Shown piece after piece: positions 7,564 through 12,077 of a stretch of 12,077 nt of DNA. The notes under the pieces were generated by a model. That model searched no databases. It saw nothing but the letters and a program-made list of their open reading frames with translations, and was not told the origin of the DNA. The stretch's first letter is position 1. The number at the start of each line of letters is the position of its first letter. Origin of the DNA: Cyclostephanos tholiformis (Eukaryota > Bacillariophyta > Thalassiosirophyceae > Thalassiosirales > Thalassiosiraceae); contig JALLPB010001163.1 of assembly GCA_036939975.1 (NCBI GenBank), positions 1 to 12,077 of the forward strand, in the 5' to 3' direction. A program made the translations under genes and the position numbers.

Positions 7564-10537
7564 TTACAACTCATCTTCGACCTTCTTGGCGTTATCCTTC
7601 GCCTCCTCTGCTTTGGGAACCTCATCCTCTATCTTTTTTTCATCAGACTCGCCATCAGATTCTGTCTTTTCTGATGACTCGCCAGCTTCCCCGGGAATTT
7701 CAGTTGCGTTCTTTTCAGGCGATTCAGTCTCATTGTTCTTGATGGGTTTTGGCTTCGGCTTTTTCCTCAACCTCTCAATGATGGCCTCAATTTTTTTAGC
7801 CTGCCCAGGAACCTCCTGGCTCGTGAATACAGGGTCAGCGGTGACGTCGGCATTTTCTTGCTCACTAACTTTCTCCTCAATCCAACTTCGTACCACCCCA
7901 ACCTTATCCAACACCTCTGTACGTTCCTCCTCAGTGATGTGTGTCATCGTTTTTTCCCATAACTGCATAAGGTCTTCCACCTTCGCCAACTCTTTGGAGA
8001 GCGCATCAATTGCCTTAGGACGCGCAGTTAGCTCGGACATGCGAAAAAATATTTTCTCGGCGGGCGTCGAAAGCTCGGCGTACTTCTCCTGGAACGTTTT
8101 CAGATCGGCGGTGTACCCATCGTCAAACAGCCACTCCTCGGCGTCCTCGGCACTCTTCCTGAGAGCCTCGCGCTGCTCCTCGGACGTGACCTTGGCAATC
8201 TCATCCTCATAGTCAGCGAGCTTATTCCGGATGTAGTATATGTAAGCCTCATAATCATTTTTTGCCTCCTCGAGCATTGTGCGTTCCTTGTCGGCCTGAG
8301 CGAGCATGTCAAGCTTGGCCTTGGATTCTGCCATGAGTTCCGATGTGTATGGACGAATTGAACCGACGTGGTAGGAGAACACCTTGAGATTACGGACATG
8401 CCTCTTCTTCTTCTCCTGTTGTGTGAAATGTAAGAGCAATAGCAATGTTTTGGTATTTGATATCAATACTAAAGATAAAATTATTACAAGTCAGCATGAC
8501 AAAACATGTAAAAATACGCACCTTTTGAACAATAATGGTTTTCATCTTCTTTGGCTTCTTAGCCGCCGTCATATTCTTTTCGTCGGCCTTATTATCGCCA
8601 ACCTTCTCTGTCGTCTCATTTTTTACCTCGCCCTCCTTCTCGGCAACATCAACGCCCTCCTTTTCTTTGGCTTCGACCATCGAATCATCCTCGACCTTCG
8701 CATCATCTGCCGCAACATCCTCCGTGGCAACATCCGAAATTTCTGACTCCTCGTCCTCGACTTCGACTTCCTCGTCCACCATTACATTTTCCTCCACGAC
8801 GGCCTCGGCCTTCACGAGCCGCGTCAATCCGCTGGTGTCCAACTCGAACTGCAAAGATATCTTTGGTACACCCAAGCTCTTCTTGGCCATTTCCGTGGCG
8901 AATTCGGCGATGCCAGATACGTCATACTGCTCGATGGAAAGACCAGTGCCAATGGGCAACATCTCGCTCTCTTCGTAGTTGACCGCAACGTGGACATCCT
9001 TCTCATGCGAGAAAGCGATGGTCTTTTTGACGCCGAGCCTGCTCCCCTGTTTGAAGATGGTGGCACGCTTTGCCCAAACTTCGTCGACCACCTTAGTCTC
9101 CTCCTTCTTCTTGCCGATTCCGAAGAGTCCCCCACCAGACTTCTTCTGCTCCTTCCCGACATCCAAATCCGTCATGTCCACCGCCACGGGGAAGGGGTTC
9201 ACGTCGGCCATGCCCACGTGACGCACCTTGAACGCCGCGCTAACGTTTGCGCCGTGGAACGCCGCTCCCAAAGCCATACTCTCGTCGCTGTTCAGGTGCA
9301 TGCCCAACTCGATGTTCTTCGTCCCTCCGCTCAACGCGAGGCCCACGGCCTCCTGAACCTTAGGTACGCGCATGCCACCACCGATCAGCTCCACGGCGTC
9401 CAAATCGTCCAGGGTTATGTTGGCCATTTTGAGAGCGCGGCCTATGGGCGCGCTCGCGCGCTCCAGAAGGTCGTGACATATCCCCTCAAACTTCGCCCGC
9501 GAGATGTGGGTTTGATAGTTCACGTCGTCCTGCAGCGCGTCGATGAACACCGGAATCTCGGAGTTGGCGCTAAGGACCTCCTTGACCTTGTTAGCCTGTA
9601 TCATTAGCTTGGCCATGCTCTTCGGGTAGGCGCGGACGTCGTTCGTCGTGGTCCCGCGCTTCTCGTTCCATACGGCGTTGAATTCGTCGGCCATGAAGTT
9701 CACGAGCCTCGCGTCGAACGACGCCCCCCCGAGGGTGGCGTCCCACGCGCTTGACAATACCTCGAACGCGCCGACGTTCTTCGCCTTGCCGTACTTGGAG
9801 GTTTTGTGGGGGTAGCTGAGGTACCTAACCACGCTAACTTGGAGCGAGTTCGCACCCATGTTGTAGAAGAGGTATGTGACGGGTGTCTCGTCGATGCGAT
9901 CTATGCCGAAGTGCAATGCCGCGGCCGTATTCTCATTGATGAGCGCTAGCACATTGAGTCCCGCGAGCTCGGCCGCGTCAAGCAACGCCCGTCGCTCGTG
10001 CTGGGTGTAGAAGGACGGTACCGTCAGGACGCAATCCCCGGGGAGGGTAGGGGATTCGCCGTATACGGCCGCGATCTCCCTGGCGTGCGTCAATACCATC
10101 GCCACCAGCTCCTCGGGTGTGTAGGATTCGCCATCGACGACGATTTTCGTTCCCGTCCTAGTTTCGTTCCGTTCGGGGGTGAAATGGTAGTGTCTCTCCC
10201 CCAATGCCGCGACGGAAGGATGGGCCGCATCCCTCCCGAGCAATACCGACATTTGGGTCGGGGTGAGGTGGGGCTTGCGCGCCAGTAGGCTCGAAGCGTC
10301 GGCGCCGTAGAACCTAGATCCGGCGTCGAATAGGACCATCTGCTCCGTCTTGCGCTTGGAGTGCATGTTCGTCACGATCTCGAGGGGGGAGTTACGTCGG
10401 ACGAGTGCGACCTTCATGTACAGAGAACCGAGGTCGATCCCTAGGATGGACTTCGAGTCGACGGGGGACGGGGATAGGAGGAGGGAGCAGGAGGCTGCGA
10501 GGCCCAGCAGGGAGAGGGGGTTGAGAGTCGTTCTCAT
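7564..10537 (-). CDS. HYOU1: ER-lumenal large Hsp70, GRP170/HYOU1/Lhs1 type, 2 exons
   Basis: Proteins of this Hsp110/GRP170 branch act in the ER lumen as holdase chaperones and nucleotide exchange factors for BiP. Spliced model: 10537..8522 and 8415..7564, giving 955 aa (human HYOU1 is about 1,000). The start at 10537 was chosen over an in-frame ATG at 10603 because it opens directly on a signal peptide (MRTTLNPLSLLGLAASCSLL, then LSPSPVDS). The ATPase domain shows LGIDLGSLYMKVALV (a GRP170-like DLGS where Hsp70s have DLGTT), LINENTAAALHFGID, FYNMGANSLQVSVV and ELIGGGMRVPKVQ. A beta domain follows, then a long Asp/Glu-rich insertion and a helical C-terminal domain beginning KKKRHVRNLKV. The acidic tail ends KVEDEL, an EDEL retrieval signal. 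Several N-glycosylation sequons (NETR, NITL, NVSA, NETT, NMTA, NETE, NATE) fit a lumenal glycoprotein. BiP lies 1.75 kb downstream on the same strand. Confidence 0.94.
8416..8521 (-). other. GRP170 intron (106 nt)
   Basis: The donor AAG/GTGCGT lies at 8522/8521 and the acceptor ACACAACAG ends at 8416. The phase-0 join gives IIVQK-EKKKRHV, linking the acidic insertion to the helical domain as expected for the family. Without splicing the frame reads 43 unrelated residues and then stops. The 284-codon second exon has no credible start of its own. Confidence 0.9.
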
Positions 10538-10835
10538 GATGGACAGGTGTATGGCAAGTCGAGCTAGCAGTTCTCTTCGACGAAAAGAAATAATGGAACG
10601 CACGACGAAGTGCTGCTTGGACGAGAATGTGAGAGGGCCAGAGATTTCGTTCTAGGAGGTAGTATGGTAGCAACCACTTTCACTTGCGATGCATGAAAAA
10701 TTCCACGTGTAATCGTCGCAACATACGATCTCTCCTAGAAAGAGAAGGGGAAAGAGATAAATGTGAGAGTGTGTAAAATCCATCTCTATTACTGTTAGAA
10801 AGCACAGGAATTTTCATATTTTAAGATTTTAATAC
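10538..10835. other. GRP170 upstream region
   Basis: It contains the likely 5' UTR and promoter, including the G-box at 10701. An in-frame ATG at 10603 would add 22 residues ahead of the signal peptide and is considered unused. No TATA box could be assigned. Confidence 0.5.
10701..10709. promoter_or_regulatory. G-box upstream of GRP170 (TTCCACGTG)
   Basis: TTCCACGTG lies about 164 bp before the GRP170 ATG, close to the distance of the nearest matching site at BiP. The two share nine bases, in opposite orientation relative to their genes. The role in regulation is inferred. Confidence 0.35.
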
Positions 10836-10997
10836 GAAAATGATACTATCGTACTATCATTTTTAAAGGAGGATGGCAGGGGTGGTGATGATGGTGGCGT
10901 GGTGGTTGTGGCAGTGAAAAATGATACTATCGTACTATCATATTTAAAGGAGGATGGCAGGGGTGGTGATGATGGTGGTGTGGTGGTTGTGGCAGTG
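10836..10997. repeat. 81-bp tandem duplication upstream of GRP170
   Basis: Two copies (10836-10916 and 10917-10997) are nearly identical, with substitutions such as CATTTTTAAA/CATATTTAAA and GGTGGCGTGG/GGTGGTGTGG. Each unit has an AT-rich half with TGATACTATCGTACTATCA and a G/T-rich half of GGTGGT repeats. Open frames through it are low-complexity and not credible genes. Confidence 0.92.
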
Positions 10998-11117
10998 GTG
11001 GTGTGCCTGGTGCGTTTACTTTCTTCCAATAGTTCTTTCAAGGGAGTGGCTGAGAAAACAGTTTTGTGCTGTTTAGAGTTTGTGTATGTAGAGTAGTATG
11101 GTGAGTCATGTGGCTGT

Positions 11118-11266
11118 TAATACGTGAGATTCATAGTTTCACGTATTAATATATGAAAACGTGAATCTCACATAGTATTAATACGTGAAAGTTCTACGTA
11201 GGAACAGTACAACCAAAAGTTATTACGTGAAACTTGCATTCTCACGTATTAGTATTATACGTGAGA
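11118..11266. repeat. Nested inverted-repeat cluster built on TACGTGA
   Basis: Seven (T/A)ACGTGA or reverse-complement copies lie in 150 bp. Perfect arms include TTCACGTATTAATA/TATTAATACGTGAA (11138-11151, 11176-11189) and TCTCACGTA/TACGTGAGA (11240-11248, 11258-11266). A longer imperfect pair links 11118-11150 with 11219-11251. The whole can fold in several ways. It could be a foldback mobile element or a bZIP-site array; no clear target duplication was found. Confidence 0.75.
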
Positions 11267-11695
11267 TCATACACAAAACATGACTAAAAAAAGTAACAGA
11301 TGATGATGTATTCTGACTGCACGAGTACAAACATGTGTAACGCTTGGCATGGAGAGTTGTGTGGATGGAGTGCACATTCCAAATGCCATTCTCTTTCTGA
11401 CATGATTAGCTAGTAGAACAAGGGCTATCAAAAGTTTTAAAACAAGTTTCTGTGCTCTCCCACCACCTCCCAGTGTGCATCTAATATCCCTGCCACACGA
11501 GCAGTGCCGCGGCCGCGGGTTATTTTAATTTTTTTCACAATTCAATTCAACAGAATTGTCTCCGCCGCCTGCAGCATAATAGCTCCTCGGGGGAGCGGAA
11601 TTAAAGGGAAAGTGAATACATCCCGAATAGGATCCTGCTCGGGCTATCCACCAATACCCTATTTGCCACGATCCGATGTGCACAGCCAGTGCTAG
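11267..11695. other. Noncoding spacer
   Basis: No supported gene. One GC-only palindrome, CCGCGGCCGCGG (11507-11518), stands out in otherwise AT-rich sequence. Confidence 0.5.
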
Positions 11696-12077
11696 GTCGC
11701 CCAAAGCACTACAAAAATTGATGACGGTAAGCAATTAAAAACACTTACCCAAATAGTTGCAGCCTACAAATGCCAGTGGGGAGAAATCAGTATTTCTGCA
11801 AGAGAGAAGACAAATGTGGAAGACGAACAAGAGAGGACTCACATTTTGGATAGAAGCAGTTTGAAAGCATTGCAGGATTACCACAAGAGAACATTTGCTG
11901 ACAAACTTCAGAGGGCATGACAAACGTTGGCTGACCAGCAGAGTAAACTGAAGGAAATGCAACAAGCAAAAGTGACAAGACAGCATAGTATTGAAACCCA
12001 ATTATTCCGAGTGTTGAAAGAGGTAGGAGTTGAATTGAGTTCTTACCATGGGGGGAGCTTGAACGGAAAAGACGTTA
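11696..12077 (+). pseudogene. TGA-interrupted coding frame, unknown family, partial at the window edge
   Basis: A plus-strand frame is open from 11696 (after an in-frame TAG) to the window end, broken only by TGA at 11918-11920. The residues look coding and run smoothly through the break: IVAAYKCQWGEISI, LQDYHKRTFADKLQRA, then QTLADQQSKLKEMQQAK (coiled-coil-like) and VGVELSSYHGGSLNG. The TGA could come from a CGA (C to T) or TGG (G to A) change. The start was not found and the end lies outside. Minus-strand frames here are antisense shadows. The family was not recognised; a mobile-element protein is one option. Confidence 0.5.

Noticed and set aside
8990..9607. 205-codon plus-strand frame opposite GRP170, and other frames over 7586-8978 and 9998-10673
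   Set aside because: These are shadows of the GRP170 exons with no recognisable domains.
10829..11096. Two open frames through the 81-bp duplication
   Set aside because: The unit length is a multiple of three, so frames stay open by chance; the peptides are Thr/Pro or Val/Gly repeats.

Overview
The window is a stretch of eukaryotic nuclear DNA, most likely from a diatom or another stramenopile alga. The coding regions are GC-richer than the AT-rich spacers. The genes carry short GT-AG introns (102, 106 and 273 nt). The BiP gene ends in DDEL, the ER-retrieval variant known from diatom BiP. The lineage is inferred from these features, not proven.

Two intact genes dominate, both on the minus strand and in tandem. 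The BiP-type Hsp70 of the ER lumen (3469..5811, three exons, 655 aa) lies about 1.75 kb from a GRP170/HYOU1/Lhs1-type large Hsp70 (7564..10537, two exons, 955 aa). GRP170 proteins are the nucleotide exchange factors of BiP in the ER, so the window holds a chaperone next to its partner. Both proteins have a signal peptide and a C-terminal retrieval tetrapeptide (DDEL and EDEL). Both upstream regions carry TTCCACGTG about 155-165 bp before the start codon, a candidate shared control site. In BiP the first half of the signal peptide and the whole DDEL signal sit on tiny separate exons (31 and 16 coding nt). A transcript keeping the last intron would stop at once and make a BiP without its ER-retrieval signal.

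Layout: 1-213, ambiguous open frames reaching the window edge; 262-345, 10-bp tandem repeat; 967-1070, tRNA-like Pol III unit (minus); 1061-1861, eroded unidentified gene (minus) with three in-frame stops; 2014-3031, a 1,002-bp non-autonomous DNA transposon with imperfect terminal inverted repeats and a perfect 8-bp target duplication (hAT-like), filled with T-poor degenerate repeats; 3469-5811, BiP; 5812-7563, spacer with a duplicated G-box/TTCACGAA segment and a possible coding remnant; 7564-10537, GRP170; 10538-11695, spacer with an 81-bp tandem duplication and a dense cluster of TACGTGA palindromes; 11696-12077, a plus-strand frame broken by one TGA and running off the window.

Outside the two chaperone genes the window is mostly repeats and decayed sequence. 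No autonomous transposase, rRNA gene, CRISPR array or prokaryotic-type operon was seen.
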